Source: Flavobacteriaceae bacterium PRS1
GTDB taxonomy: Bacteria; Bacteroidota; Bacteroidia; Flavobacteriales; Flavobacteriaceae
Direction of reading: 5' to 3'
Assembly: GCA_003709165.1 (NCBI GenBank)
Contig: RDRZ01000001.1
Span: 1-64,000 of the forward strand
Length of the DNA stretch: 64,000 nt
A program made the translations under genes and the position numbers. Shown piece by piece: positions 27,672 through 37,388 of the stretch (its first letter is position 1; each line of letters begins with the position of its first letter). Below the pieces are notes generated by a model. The model was not told where the DNA came from and did not search any database. It was given only the letters and a program-made list of their open reading frames with translations.

Positions 27672-28487
27672 TTAGTTATTCCCCAAAATAATTGGCATTC
27701 CATTTTTACCCGAACCAATAATAACCACTTTACTATTTGGTGATTGTGCGAGTTTAAGAGTTGCCTCAATACCTTTGTCCTGAAGAATTTTATCAGTAAG
27801 TGAGGCACTTAAAATACGGTTTGCATCGGCTTTACCTCTTGCTTCAATAATTACTTTTTCAGCTTCTTTTGAAGCTTTTTGTAAGCGAAATTCGTATTCC
27901 AGAAATTCTTGTTCCTGACCTAATTTGCGTTCAATAGCATCTCTAATAGTTTTAGGCAATGTTACATCCCGAACTAAAACCTTATTTAATTGCACAAATT
28001 GGGCATCTAATATAGCTTTTGTTTCGTCAAATATTTCTTTCTGTATTATAGCTCTTTTAGAAGAGTAAATTTCTTCTGGCGTATAACGACCAACAACTTC
28101 TCTTGTAGACGACCTTAAAGCAGGACGTACAATTGTTGCCAAATAATCAATTCCTTTTTCTTTGTACAAAAATCCTAAATTTTCTTGTTGAGGTTGATAC
28201 CAAATAGTAGCATCTAATTGAATATCCAGACCATTAGATGATAAAACTTTCATTTCATCAAAATATTCTTGTTGACGTACATTAAATCGTTGTACCGTAT
28301 TCCACGGTAAAATAAATTGAAAACCTTCATCTAAAGCAGGTTTGTCAGTTACTATTCCATTACCTAATGTTTTATATAATACACCTCTTTCTCCTCCTTG
28401 TATTGTTATTGTTGATTTAGAAATCACAACGATTACAATTATAAAAAATATGATTACTGGCAATGCGACTTTTGGTAATTTTTCCAT
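27672..28487 (-). CDS. Prohibitin family (SPFH) protein
   Basis: A 271-residue membrane-anchored SPFH protein. One N-terminal membrane helix (about residues 7-25) is followed by GGERGVLYKTLGNGIVTDKPALDEGFQFILPW and a prohibitin-type domain; the C-terminal coiled coil includes EQEFLEYEFRLQKASKEAEK. It ends IGSGKNGMPIILGNN, a tail common to bacterial prohibitin-like proteins. It would form oligomeric rings in the inner membrane, possibly regulating FtsH. It is co-oriented with the vWA gene upstream, 21 bases away. Confidence 0.88.
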   Translation of the reverse strand: MEKLPKVALPVIIFFIIVIVVISKSTITIQGGERGVLYKTLGNGIVTDKPALDEGFQFILPWNTVQRFNVRQQEYFDEMKVLSSNGLDIQLDATIWYQPQQENLGFLYKEKGIDYLATIVRPALRSSTREVVGRYTPEEIYSSKRAIIQKEIFDETKAILDAQFVQLNKVLVRDVTLPKTIRDAIERKLGQEQEFLEYEFRLQKASKEAEKVIIEARGKADANRILSASLTDKILQDKGIEATLKLAQSPNSKVVIIGSGKNGMPIILGNN

Positions 28488-28508
28488 TATTATTTTTATT
28501 TATTTTGG

Positions 28509-30542
28509 TTAAATGAGCCCGTTATATTTTCTTAAAAACCACTCTATTGACAGACTCAAAACAATAAGTGATAACAGGTATTTAAAATCAATCAAAGGTA
28601 CGATATTTTTATCACTCTTTTGAATAATTGCAAAGCGTAAATCATTTAGCAAATCTTCAATTAAAAAATCTGTATTTGCTATAAAATAACTTGTCCCTTT
28701 ACTATTAGCAGCAATTTGTTGCAACTTTGTTACATTAGCATTCAAAAATTGTTGCTCAACATTGTAATCTAAAATTTTTATATGCCCGGATTGCTTTACT
28801 TCTCCATCATTTACACTCACAATAAAATTGTATTCTGAAGGTGAAAAACCGTTCAAATTAACTTCGTACGAATTGTTTTTCAGAATAAATGGTAAAATTG
28901 TAGCAGTACTAGAATCAATATTTTTTAGTGAAATGTTTAAGTTAGCCTTATTATCGAATTCATAGTTTTTATTAAAAAATTGTGCTGTTATTTTTATATC
29001 ACCAGTTCCATCATAAAACGATTCGTAATTTAAATTCAAACGACCTCTTCTTTTATTTACAGTTAGATACTGTACAAGTTTGCCAATAAAATTATCGAAT
29101 TGCTGAAACGATTTATTATTCAAGTAGCTTTGCGCTCTCCATTTCCAAATATGCTCTCCAAAAAGGACAGCTTCTCTCCTATTATTGTTTTCAAAAGTCA
29201 CCAATAAGGGTTGTTGTTTTATAGAATCGTTAAATACATGTTTGTACAGTATGGTTTCAACAGGTATATTAAATGTAACGCTTCCAAATTCAGATTGCAA
29301 TGGAGGAAAGGAATTAAAATCTAAATCGTCTATAATAAATGTTGAATAGTTTGAATTTACAGTTGGTTGAAAATTTTCAGTTTGTAACGTAATTTCTTGA
29401 GAATAATTAGTTTGCATTCCATTTAAAAACGACCATTGTGTTTGTGTTCCCGTTATTACAAAGGTATTTCCCCCTGCTTTTTTAATAGCTTCAAAAACGG
29501 CTTTAAATTTTACGTTGGGCTGGTATAAAATTGTGAGTTGAAAATCGTCCAGTCTTTCTAAATACTCTTTGGGTTTTAAAATTGAAACACTACGCTGCTC
29601 ATTACTTTCAATAGCTTTTATTAAGGCTCCCAAATCGGGATGAATAATATCGCTAACAATAGCAACATTTGTTTTTTCGTCTATAATTTCTACAGCAAAT
29701 AGCTTCGAATTATTTATTTTATTTTGTTCTGTTTTTAAAGGAACAATAACAGCGTTGTACGCATTAACTCCTACTCTATTTGCAGAAAGTGTTAGATTTG
29801 TAATATGAGAGTTTTCCGTTTTTGAAAAGCTTAAATTTTTTCTGAATATTATTGAATTTCCTGATGTGATTATTAATTGAGAATTTACAGTTTCTAAACC
29901 ACTATATACTGTAATGATCTCTACCGGAAATTTGTTTTTTAAATAGGCATATTTATTAACATTTAATTGCTGAATTTTTAAATCGGAATGAGTTATTGTA
30001 TCACCAAGAATTATTGGAAATATAGGCTGTTTATAATGTAGTGATTCAAATTCATAATCCCTGCCATAGGTCTGATTACCATCAGTAATTAATACTATTG
30101 GAGCAACAGCATTTTTATATATCTGGGACAGATTGTCAAAAACGGTTGTAATATTACTTTGAGTTTCATTAAAAGTTAATGAATCTAAAGGTTTTAAATC
30201 GTTCCCAAATGTGTAATATTCTATATTGAAGTTTTCAAATAAAGACTTGTCTCGTTTTAAATTATCGAGTAACTGTTCAATATTTTCAGTTTGCTTTAAA
30301 TGTTTTATAGATTCTGAATTATCTATTACAACTATAAGATTAGGTTTTTCGTTATAGACTTTAGTTAGTTCAAATTTTGGATTAATAAGCAATAACAAAA
30401 CAGAAAATATCGTAATAAACCTTAACAAAGCAAACAATATATTTAAGTTACTTTTTTTAGATTTATATAAATATTGAAACAGCGCTAATAAAAGCGCTGT
30501 AATACCAGCGAGAATGATATAAATAAGTGTTACTGAACTCAT
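28509..30542 (-). CDS. vWA-like membrane protein (BatA-type architecture)
   Basis: A 677-residue membrane protein. Two N-terminal helices (about residues 4-23 and 37-53) are followed by a vWA-like fold (NLIVVIDNSESIKHLK with a MIDAS-like DxSxS; VLITDGNQTYGRDYEFES), then a long periplasmic Ig-rich region, and a C-terminal helix near residue 655. Such flavobacterial proteins are annotated as VWA or hypothetical membrane proteins; a role in peptide or envelope handling is only a guess. It is co-oriented with the prohibitin gene. Confidence 0.78.
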   Translation of the reverse strand: MSSVTLIYIILAGITALLLALFQYLYKSKKSNLNILFALLRFITIFSVLLLLINPKFELTKVYNEKPNLIVVIDNSESIKHLKQTENIEQLLDNLKRDKSLFENFNIEYYTFGNDLKPLDSLTFNETQSNITTVFDNLSQIYKNAVAPIVLITDGNQTYGRDYEFESLHYKQPIFPIILGDTITHSDLKIQQLNVNKYAYLKNKFPVEIITVYSGLETVNSQLIITSGNSIIFRKNLSFSKTENSHITNLTLSANRVGVNAYNAVIVPLKTEQNKINNSKLFAVEIIDEKTNVAIVSDIIHPDLGALIKAIESNEQRSVSILKPKEYLERLDDFQLTILYQPNVKFKAVFEAIKKAGGNTFVITGTQTQWSFLNGMQTNYSQEITLQTENFQPTVNSNYSTFIIDDLDFNSFPPLQSEFGSVTFNIPVETILYKHVFNDSIKQQPLLVTFENNNRREAVLFGEHIWKWRAQSYLNNKSFQQFDNFIGKLVQYLTVNKRRGRLNLNYESFYDGTGDIKITAQFFNKNYEFDNKANLNISLKNIDSSTATILPFILKNNSYEVNLNGFSPSEYNFIVSVNDGEVKQSGHIKILDYNVEQQFLNANVTKLQQIAANSKGTSYFIANTDFLIEDLLNDLRFAIIQKSDKNIVPLIDFKYLLSLIVLSLSIEWFLRKYNGLI

Positions 30543-30757
30543 TATAATGATTGACGATTATAGCTTTTAGATTTACGATTTAAATACATAAGAATGATTT
30601 TAGTTAACTTATAACCATATCACAGATTATGAAAAATAGAATTGAAATATATGACAATGAAAAGCAACTAATTAATAAAGCTAACTCTTTAAACTGTCTG
30701 CGAACTTTTGATTTGTAAAGAAAAAACTATATTAATTCAACAATCAAAAATCGTAAA
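30543..30757. other. Intergenic spacer
   Basis: AT-rich sequence between fabG and the vWA gene. A frame of 29 codons from 30629 (MKNRIEIYDNEKQ) is open, but it is too short and isolated to support as a gene. No terminator is evident. Confidence 0.35.
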
Positions 30758-31504
30758 TTATGTTAGCATTCCACCATCAACATTAAGTGTTTGACCTGTA
30801 ATATATGCCGACATATCGCTTGCGAGAAACACACAGGCATTTGCTATATCTTCAGGAGTACCACCACGTCTTAAAGGAATTGCTTTTCGCCAACCTTCTA
30901 CTGTATCTTGGTCTAGTTTTGCTGTCATTTCGGTTTCAATAAACCCTGGGGCAATTACATTGCTTCTAATATTTCGAGAGCCCAATTCTAAAGCCACCGA
31001 TTTAGAAAAACCAATAATTCCAGCCTTTGATGCTGCATAATTTGTTTGTCCGGCATTTCCTTTTAAACCAACAACCGAACTCATATTTATAATAGAGCCT
31101 TTGCGTTGTTTCATCATTGGTCTAATAACAGCTTTTGTGAGGTTAAATACTGATTTTAAATTCACTTCTATAACTTTATCAAAATCTTCTTCACTTATGC
31201 GCATTAAAAGATTGTCCTTTGTAATTCCTGCGTTATTGACAAGAATGTCGATACTTCCAAATTCTTTTAAAACATCTTCAGCTAATTTTTGCGCATCATC
31301 AAAGTTTGCTGCATTACTTTGGTAGCCTTTAGCTTTTACACCTAAAGCGTTTAATTCTTTTTCTAATTCTTGAGCAGCTTTAACTGATGAGCTATAAGTA
31401 AATGCGACGTTTGCGCCTTGTTCAGCAAAAACTTTTGCTATTCCTTTTCCAATTCCTCGGGTTGCTCCTGTAATTATTGCTGTTTTACCTTCTAATAATT
31501 TCAT
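30758..31504 (-). CDS. fabG: 3-oxoacyl-[acyl-carrier-protein] reductase
   Basis: A 248-residue short-chain dehydrogenase. TGATRGIGKGIA is the NADPH-binding loop, NNAG follows, and SSVVGLKGNAGQTNYAASKAG supplies the Ser-Tyr-Lys catalytic set. The end DMSAYITGQTLNVDGGMLT is characteristic of FabG. It reduces beta-ketoacyl-ACP in fatty acid elongation. It lies 128 bases downstream of sucD on the same strand, but a terminator-like hairpin lies between, so it may be expressed separately. Confidence 0.93.
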   Translation of the reverse strand: MKLLEGKTAIITGATRGIGKGIAKVFAEQGANVAFTYSSSVKAAQELEKELNALGVKAKGYQSNAANFDDAQKLAEDVLKEFGSIDILVNNAGITKDNLLMRISEEDFDKVIEVNLKSVFNLTKAVIRPMMKQRKGSIINMSSVVGLKGNAGQTNYAASKAGIIGFSKSVALELGSRNIRSNVIAPGFIETEMTAKLDQDTVEGWRKAIPLRRGGTPEDIANACVFLASDMSAYITGQTLNVDGGMLT

Positions 31505-31562
31505 TATTTATAAGTTGATTAGTTGACTGTCAAATATAATAATTACAAGTTGCATCAAATAT

Positions 31563-31615
31563 AAAAACCTCACAAAATTACTGAGCTAAATTCAGCATAA
31601 TCTTGAGAGGTTTTT
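31563..31615 (-). terminator. Terminator after sucD
   Basis: AAAAACCTCA (31563-31572) pairs with TGAGAGGTTTTT around an inner CTGAG/TTCAG stem; on the minus strand the hairpin ends in a T run, 18 bases after the sucD stop. Confidence 0.7.
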
Positions 31616-31632
31616 AACAATTATTAAAAATT

Positions 31633-32505
31633 TTATGACATTACTTCAGCAACTTTCTTGCCAATCTCTGCTGGAGAATCCACAACATGAATACCACATT
31701 CTCGCATAATTCGTTTTTTTGCTTGTGCAGTATCATCACTTCCTCCTACAATTGCTCCTGCGTGTCCCATTGTTCGACCTGCAGGTGCTGTTTCACCGGC
31801 TATAAAACCTACAACGGGTTTTTTGCTCCCACTTGCTTTATACCAATGAGCAGCGTCACTTTCTAATTGTCCTCCAATTTCACCAATAATTACAACACAT
31901 TCTGTTTCAGGATCGTTAATCAACATTTCTACAGCTTCTTTAGTTGTCGTTCCAATAATTGGGTCTCCTCCAATTCCAATTGCAGTTGTAATTCCTAAAC
32001 CTTGTTTTACAACCTGGTCAGCTGCTTCATACGTTAATGTTCCAGATTTTGAAACAATACCAACACTGCCTTTTTTAAACACAAATCCTGGCATAATGCC
32101 AACTTTAGCCTCACCTGGAGTAATAACTCCCGGGCAATTTGGACCAATTAAACGACAGTCTTTATTTTTGATATAATCGGCTGCTTTAATCATATCTGCA
32201 ATTGGAATCCCTTCGGTAATTGTAATAATTACTTTAATTCCTGCGTCTGCAGCTTCCATTATGGCATCTGCAGCAAAAGCTGGTGGCACAAAGATAATAG
32301 TGGTATCTGCTCCTACTTCTTTTACAGCATCTTTTACTGTATTAAAAACGGGTCTGTCTAAATGTATTTGTCCACCTTTTCCTGGTGTGACCCCTCCTAC
32401 TACATTTGTTCCGTATTCTATCATTTGTGTAGCGTGAAACGTGCCTTCACTTCCCGTAAAGCCCTGAACAATAATCTTTGAATTTTTATTTACTAAAACA
32501 CTCAT
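31633..32505 (-). CDS. sucD: Succinate-CoA ligase, alpha subunit
   Basis: A 290-residue CoA-binding subunit. [22 protein letters not shown] binds Co[21 protein letters not shown] is the family signature, and [14 protein letters not shown] contains the phosphorylated histidine. It makes ATP (or GTP) from succinyl-CoA in the TCA cycle with SucC, which is not in the window. It lies 23 bases after the second lpxD-like gene, a common flavobacterial order. Confidence 0.95.
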   Translation of the reverse strand: MSVLVNKNSKIIVQGFTGSEGTFHATQMIEYGTNVVGGVTPGKGGQIHLDRPVFNTVKDAVKEVGADTTIIFVPPAFAADAIMEAADAGIKVIITITEGIPIADMIKAADYIKNKDCRLIGPNCPGVITPGEAKVGIMPGFVFKKGSVGIVSKSGTLTYEAADQVVKQGLGITTAIGIGGDPIIGTTTKEAVEMLINDPETECVVIIGEIGGQLESDAAHWYKASGSKKPVVGFIAGETAPAGRTMGHAGAIVGGSDDTAQAKKRIMRECGIHVVDSPAEIGKKVAEVMS

Positions 32506-32528
32506 TTGTTTCTAATTTTAAAATGATT

Positions 32529-33470
32529 TTATTTCTCTTTATTCTTTAGTTTTTCTAAAATTTCTGGAATTTTTCTGATGTAAGCCATTTGCTTAAACCT
32601 TTCTCCAGCTTCAGAAGCTGGAGATCCAAAATAGGTTTTATTTTCTTTAGTAGAAAAACCTAAACCAGATTGTGCGTATATTTCAGTCCCTTTTGCTATT
32701 GTTATTCCGCTTTTAACGCCTACTTGTCCCCAAAGTGTAACATTATCTTCAACTATAACACAACCAGCAATACCAACTTGCGAAGCAATCAAACAGTTTT
32801 TCCCAATTACAGTATCATGAGCAATTTGAACTTGATTATCTAATTTAGAACCTGTTCCAATAATTGTATCGTTAGTAACTCCTCTATCAATAGTACAAAC
32901 AGCACCAATATCTACATTGTCTTCAATAACAACTTTTCCTCCTGATAATAATCTGTCAAAGCCATCTTCTCTTTTTTTATAATAAAACGCATTTGCACCT
33001 AAAACTGTTCCTGAATGAATAGTAACATTGTTTCCTATAATCGTGTCGTCGTATATGCTTATGTTAGAATGAATTACACAATCATTGCCAATAAAAACAT
33101 TATTACCAATAAAACAATTGGGTTGAATTATAGTGTTTTTGCCAATTTTTGCTGTGGTAGAAATATTTAATTCAGAAAGTAGAAAAGGATTAAAATGATT
33201 AGTTAACACATTAAAGTCACGAAAAGGGTCTTCAGAAATTAATAATGCTTTCCCTTCCGGACATTCTACGTCTTTATTAATTAAAACAACAGTCGCTTCA
33301 GATTGTAACGCTTTATCATAATATTTAGGATGGTCCACAAAAACAATATCTCCTGATGAAACAACATGAATCTCATTCATTCCTAAAACAGGAAAGTTAT
33401 CTTTTCCTACATATTTGCAACCTATTAATATTGCAATTTCTTTTAAGGTATATGGTCTTGGAAATAACAT
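32529..33470 (-). CDS. LpxD-like UDP-3-O-acyl-glucosamine N-acyltransferase
   Basis: A 313-residue left-handed beta-helix acyltransferase with LpxD architecture: N-terminal uridine-binding-like domain, then hexapeptide repeats. The catalytic-type histidine is in [17 protein letters not shown]. Compared with the full lpxD at 36335, the segment [18 protein letters not shown] replaces GADGFGFAPNEDG, so substrate or acyl chain choice may differ. A second LpxD-like gene beside efp is standard in Flavobacteriaceae; whether it acts on lipid A is not known. Confidence 0.85.
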   Translation of the reverse strand: MLFPRPYTLKEIAILIGCKYVGKDNFPVLGMNEIHVVSSGDIVFVDHPKYYDKALQSEATVVLINKDVECPEGKALLISEDPFRDFNVLTNHFNPFLLSELNISTTAKIGKNTIIQPNCFIGNNVFIGNDCVIHSNISIYDDTIIGNNVTIHSGTVLGANAFYYKKREDGFDRLLSGGKVVIEDNVDIGAVCTIDRGVTNDTIIGTGSKLDNQVQIAHDTVIGKNCLIASQVGIAGCVIVEDNVTLWGQVGVKSGITIAKGTEIYAQSGLGFSTKENKTYFGSPASEAGERFKQMAYIRKIPEILEKLKNKEK

Positions 33471-34037
33471 TTATTCCTTAACTCGTTCTTTATAAGTTCC
33501 TTTTACGGTTTCTACTTTAATTTTATCTCCTTCGTTTATAAATAAAGGGACATTTACGATTGCACCAGTTTCAACAGTAGCAGGTTTAGTTGCATTTGTT
33601 GCTGTATTGCCTTTAATTCCGGGTTCGGTTGCTGTAACTTCTAAAATTACATTTGCTGGCAATTCTACCGAAAGCGGCATTTCGTCTTCCGAATTAATAA
33701 TGATAGTTACAATTTCACCTTCTTTCATTAATTCGGGATTATCTATCGTGTTTTTGTTTATAATAATTTGGTTGTAATCGTCAACATTCATAAAATGAAA
33801 AAGCTCCCCTTCGGGATATAGATATTGAAAACGATGCGTTTCCACTCTCACTTCATCTATTTTATGTCCGGCTGAAAACGTATTATCTATAACTTTGCCA
33901 TTTGTTACACTTTTAAGTTTTGTTCTTACAAATGCTGGACCTTTACCAGGCTTAACATGTAAAAACTCTATTATTTTATAAATATCGTGATTGTATTTTA
34001 TGCACAATCCGTTTCTTATATCTGAAGTACTTGCCAT
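33471..34037 (-). CDS. efp: Translation elongation factor P
   Basis: A 188-residue EF-P of normal length with three beta-barrel domains. HVKPGKGPAFVRTKLK places an unmodified-type lysine at the tip (K32), and the C-terminus VNVPLFINEGDKIKVETVKGTYKERVKE is the standard signature. EF-P relieves ribosome stalling at polyproline. It directly abuts the second lpxD-like gene and follows lpxA by 18 bases. Confidence 0.96.
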   Translation of the reverse strand: MASTSDIRNGLCIKYNHDIYKIIEFLHVKPGKGPAFVRTKLKSVTNGKVIDNTFSAGHKIDEVRVETHRFQYLYPEGELFHFMNVDDYNQIIINKNTIDNPELMKEGEIVTIIINSEDEMPLSVELPANVILEVTATEPGIKGNTATNATKPATVETGAIVNVPLFINEGDKIKVETVKGTYKERVKE

Positions 34038-34055
34038 ATTTGTTTAATATTAATT

Positions 34056-34835
34056 TTATCTAATGTATCCTTTCATGATACCTCTATGTGAGTCTTTGAT
34101 GAATTGAAGAATTTCGTCACGTTCTGGAGTTGCTTCCATTTCGGCTTCGATGATTCTTGAAGCTTGTGTATTATTGTAATTTTTTTGATAGAGTAATCTG
34201 TATATATTCTGAATTTCTTTAATTTTTTCTGAAGTAAAACCTCTTCTACGCAATCCAACAGAATTTATTCCGACATACGAAAGTGGTTCTCGTCCCGCTT
34301 TTACATAAGGAGGCACATCTTTTCTTACCAAAGTGCCACCAGTTACAAATGCATGGTTACCGATTGAACAAAATTGATGAACTGCAGTCATTCCTGCAAG
34401 AATTACATAATCGCCAATTGTAATATGACCTGCCAATGTACTGTTGTTAGAAAAAATACAATTATTTCCAACAATACAATCGTGAGCAATATGACAATAG
34501 GCCATAATCAGGCAGTTATCACCAATTACAGTTTTCATCCTATCTGAAGTTCCTTTGTTAATAGTTACACATTCCCGAATGGTAACATTATTACCTATTA
34601 CTACAGTTGTATCTTCGTCGTTATATTTTAAATCTTGTGGAATAGCCGAAATTATTGCTCCTGGAAAGACATTACAGTTTTTTCCGATGCGTGCGCCTTC
34701 CATTATGGTAACATTAGAACCAATCCATGTTCCATGTCCAATTTTAACATTGTTATGAATGGTTGTAAAAGGCTCAATCACAACATTTTTTGCGATTTTT
34801 GCACCTGGATGCACATATGCAAGAGGTTGGTTCAT
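34056..34835 (-). CDS. lpxA: UDP-N-acetylglucosamine O-acyltransferase
   Basis: A 259-residue hexapeptide-repeat enzyme that starts lipid A synthesis by moving a 3-hydroxyacyl chain from ACP to UDP-GlcNAc. MAYCHIAHDCIVGNN holds the catalytic histidine, and AGMTAVHQFCSIGNHAFVTGG the following turn. The C-terminal helical domain (LRRRGFTSEKIKEIQNIYRLLY) is normal. It lies 106 bases downstream of lpxC-fabZ, with a palindrome in the spacer. Confidence 0.95.
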   Translation of the reverse strand: MNQPLAYVHPGAKIAKNVVIEPFTTIHNNVKIGHGTWIGSNVTIMEGARIGKNCNVFPGAIISAIPQDLKYNDEDTTVVIGNNVTIRECVTINKGTSDRMKTVIGDNCLIMAYCHIAHDCIVGNNCIFSNNSTLAGHITIGDYVILAGMTAVHQFCSIGNHAFVTGGTLVRKDVPPYVKAGREPLSYVGINSVGLRRRGFTSEKIKEIQNIYRLLYQKNYNNTQASRIIEAEMEATPERDEILQFIKDSHRGIMKGYIR

Positions 34836-34858
34836 TTCTTATATTTTAGTGTTTCTTA

Positions 34859-34876
34859 TCCTGATAGCTATCGGGA
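34859..34876. repeat. Palindrome, TCCCGATA family (diverged)
   Basis: TCCTGATA and TATCGGGA arms around GC, in the spacer between lpxC-fabZ and lpxA. One arm has a C-to-T change that still pairs as G-U in RNA. Confidence 0.6.
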
Positions 34877-34941
34877 GTGAAATGTATTCGCTTATCATAA
34901 TTTTAGCAAACTTAATAAAATTGATTTTGCTCTGTTTATAA

Positions 34942-36342
34942 TTATTTAATTTTTGTTATTTGAGCCAATAGTTCAGCTTCGGCGCAAAGCACACCGTTTG
35001 CATACGCATAGCCTTGCATGTGGCAAATACCTCTTCTAATTGGTGTTATTAATGAACACTTAAAGATTAATGTATCGCCAGGTTTTATTTGTTTTTTAAA
35101 CCTCACCTTATCTATTCTCATAAAAATTGTTAAGTAATTTTCCGGATCAGGAACTGTACTTAAAACTAAAATCCCTCCTGTTTGTGCCATTGCTTCCACA
35201 ATTAAAACTCCAGGCATTACCGGAGCTCCAGGAAAATGACCAATAAAAAAAGGTTCGTTCATTGTCACATTCTTCATTCCAATGACATACGAATCAGTAA
35301 GCTCAAAAATTTTGTCGATAAACAAAAATGGCGGTCTGTGTGGCAACATATCCATTATCTGATTAACATCCATTAATGGCTCTTGATTCAAATCTACAAT
35401 AGGTACATTATTCCGCTTTTCAAGCTTTATTATCTTTGCCATTTTCTTTGCAAACTGGGTATTTATAAAGTGTCCAGGTTTATTGGCAATAACTTTTCCT
35501 CTGATTCTTGTACCTATTAAGGCTAAATCTCCTATTACGTCTAGCAATTTATGCCTTGCTGCTTCATTAGGATAGTGCAATGTTAAATTATCTAAAATTC
35601 CATTGGGTTTAACAGCAATATTGTCTTTTTTAAAAGCTACCTTTAAACGTTCCATTGTTTCTGGAGATAATTCTTTATCTACATAAACTATGGCATTATT
35701 TAAATCACCTCCTTTTATTAATCCATGTTCGAGTAACATTTCTATCTCATGCAAAAAGCTAAATGTTCGGGAGTCGGAAATTTGATCTTTAAAGTCTGAA
35801 ATATGCAGTAATGTTGCGTTTTGAGTGCCTAAAACTTTAGTGCCAAAATCAACCATTGTAGTCACTTGATATTCATCTGAAGGGATAATTGTGATTTCAC
35901 TGCCAGATTCTTCATCAAAATAAGATATCACTTCTTTTACTACGTATTCTTTTCTATTGCTATCCTGTTCAAGACTTCCAGTTTTTACCAACGCTTCAAC
36001 AAAATATTTTGAAGAACCATCCATAATTGGAGTTTCAGATGCATTAAGTTCAATAATAACGTTATCTATTTCTAAACCAACCAAAGCTGCTAAAACATGC
36101 TCACAAGTTTGAATAATTACACCATTTTTTTCTAAACAAGTACCTCGTTGTGTATTACTAACATTATTTGCAGTAGCTTCAATAATGGGATTGCCTTCAA
36201 GATCAATTCTTTTAAATGAATATCCATTATTAACATCTGAAGGTATAAAAGTTAGTGTCACTTCTTTTCCTGTGTGAAGCCCGACTCCTTTTAGTGATAC
36301 TTCTTTAGCAATTGTTGTTTGCTTATGCTTAGTATTAACCAT
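34942..36342 (-). CDS. lpxC/fabZ: Bifunctional LpxC deacetylase / FabZ dehydratase
   Basis: A 466-residue fusion, typical of Bacteroidota. Residues 1-310 are LpxC (KGVGLHTGKEVTLTF, CEHVLAALVGLEIDN, and HKLLDVIGDLALIGTRI with zinc ligands H and D), the committed lipid A step. Residues 320-466 are FabZ (DMLPHRPPFLFIDKI, GHFPGAPVMPGVLIVEAMAQTGG with the catalytic His and Glu). Linking the two may balance lipid A and fatty acid flow. It overlaps lpxD by 8 bases. Confidence 0.96.
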   Translation of the reverse strand: MVNTKHKQTTIAKEVSLKGVGLHTGKEVTLTFIPSDVNNGYSFKRIDLEGNPIIEATANNVSNTQRGTCLEKNGVIIQTCEHVLAALVGLEIDNVIIELNASETPIMDGSSKYFVEALVKTGSLEQDSNRKEYVVKEVISYFDEESGSEITIIPSDEYQVTTMVDFGTKVLGTQNATLLHISDFKDQISDSRTFSFLHEIEMLLEHGLIKGGDLNNAIVYVDKELSPETMERLKVAFKKDNIAVKPNGILDNLTLHYPNEAARHKLLDVIGDLALIGTRIRGKVIANKPGHFINTQFAKKMAKIIKLEKRNNVPIVDLNQEPLMDVNQIMDMLPHRPPFLFIDKIFELTDSYVIGMKNVTMNEPFFIGHFPGAPVMPGVLIVEAMAQTGGILVLSTVPDPENYLTIFMRIDKVRFKKQIKPGDTLIFKCSLITPIRRGICHMQGYAYANGVLCAEAELLAQITKIK

Positions 36343-37372
36343 TATTTTTTATTTTTTTTTCTAAATCGTTTATGTCTTTTACAATTTTTGGTAAATTTTT
36401 AAAATAAACATAAGATTTATTCCAATCTCCATAAAGAAATGCTGGTGATCCTTGTAAGACTTCATTGTCTTTCACATTTCTCCCAACTCCAGATTGTGCT
36501 TGTATTTTTACATTATCTCCTATAATTAAATGACCTGCAATACCTACCTGCCCACCTATTTTGCAATTTTTACCTATTCTTGTAGATCCTGCTATTCCTG
36601 TTTGGGCAGCAATTATTGTATTTTTACCAATCTCGACATTATGAGCAATCTGTATTTGATTATCTAACTTTACACCATCTCTAATTATAGTTGAGCCTAA
36701 AGTAGCTCTATCTATAGTAGTCGCTGCACCAATATCTACATTATCTTCAAGAATAACATTTCCTGTATGTGGCACTTTGCTGTACACTCCATCTTCATTT
36801 GGTGCAAAACCAAAACCATCTGCACCTATAATTACACCAGAGTTTAGGACACAGTAATTACCTATAATACTTTCAGAATAGATTTTAACACCAGAAAACA
36901 CTTGTACAACATTACCAATAATTACATTATCCCCTATATAACTATTTGGATAAATTTTTACATCATCTCCTATTAGTACATTATTACCAATATAAGAAAA
37001 TGCTCCTATGTAAACATTTTTTCCATACGATGACGATTCAGATATAAAACATGGTTGTTCGATTCCAGTCTTATTCATTTTAATATCATTATAATATTCC
37101 AATAATTTCGAAAATGATTTATATGCATCTTTAACTTTAATTAAAGTAGTATTTATATCGTTCTCTGTGCTAAACTCTTTATTTACGATAGTAATTGAAG
37201 CATTTGTGCTATATATATATGGTGTATATTTTGGATTGGCTAGAAACGTAAGAGAGCCTTTAGTTCCTTCTTCAATTTTTGCGAGTTTAGATACTTCAAC
37301 ATCGGGATTTCCAACAATGTCTCCTTCTAAGATTTCGGCTATTTGTGTTGCTGTAAATTTCATTTGACGCAA
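36335..37372 (-). CDS. lpxD: UDP-3-O-(3-hydroxyacyl)glucosamine N-acyltransferase
   Basis: A 345-residue LpxD of normal length. The N-terminal domain (TATQIAEILEGDIVGNPDVEVSKLAKIEEG, FLANPKYTPYIYST) binds the uridine; GADGFGFAPNEDGVYSKVPHTGNVILED and DNQIQIAHNVEIGKNTIIAAQTGIAGST form the helix with the catalytic histidine. It adds the second acyl chain to lipid A. It opens the lpxD-lpxCfabZ-lpxA-efp cluster and overlaps lpxC by 8 bases. Confidence 0.95.
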   Translation of the reverse strand: MRQMKFTATQIAEILEGDIVGNPDVEVSKLAKIEEGTKGSLTFLANPKYTPYIYSTNASITIVNKEFSTENDINTTLIKVKDAYKSFSKLLEYYNDIKMNKTGIEQPCFISESSSYGKNVYIGAFSYIGNNVLIGDDVKIYPNSYIGDNVIIGNVVQVFSGVKIYSESIIGNYCVLNSGVIIGADGFGFAPNEDGVYSKVPHTGNVILEDNVDIGAATTIDRATLGSTIIRDGVKLDNQIQIAHNVEIGKNTIIAAQTGIAGSTRIGKNCKIGGQVGIAGHLIIGDNVKIQAQSGVGRNVKDNEVLQGSPAFLYGDWNKSYVYFKNLPKIVKDINDLEKKIKNNG

Positions 37373-37388
37373 AAGTATAAAAAATGTA

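Noticed and set aside
30629-30720. Small gene of 29 codons between fabG and the vWA gene
   Set aside because: Too short, no signal peptide, no motif and no recognisable control signals.
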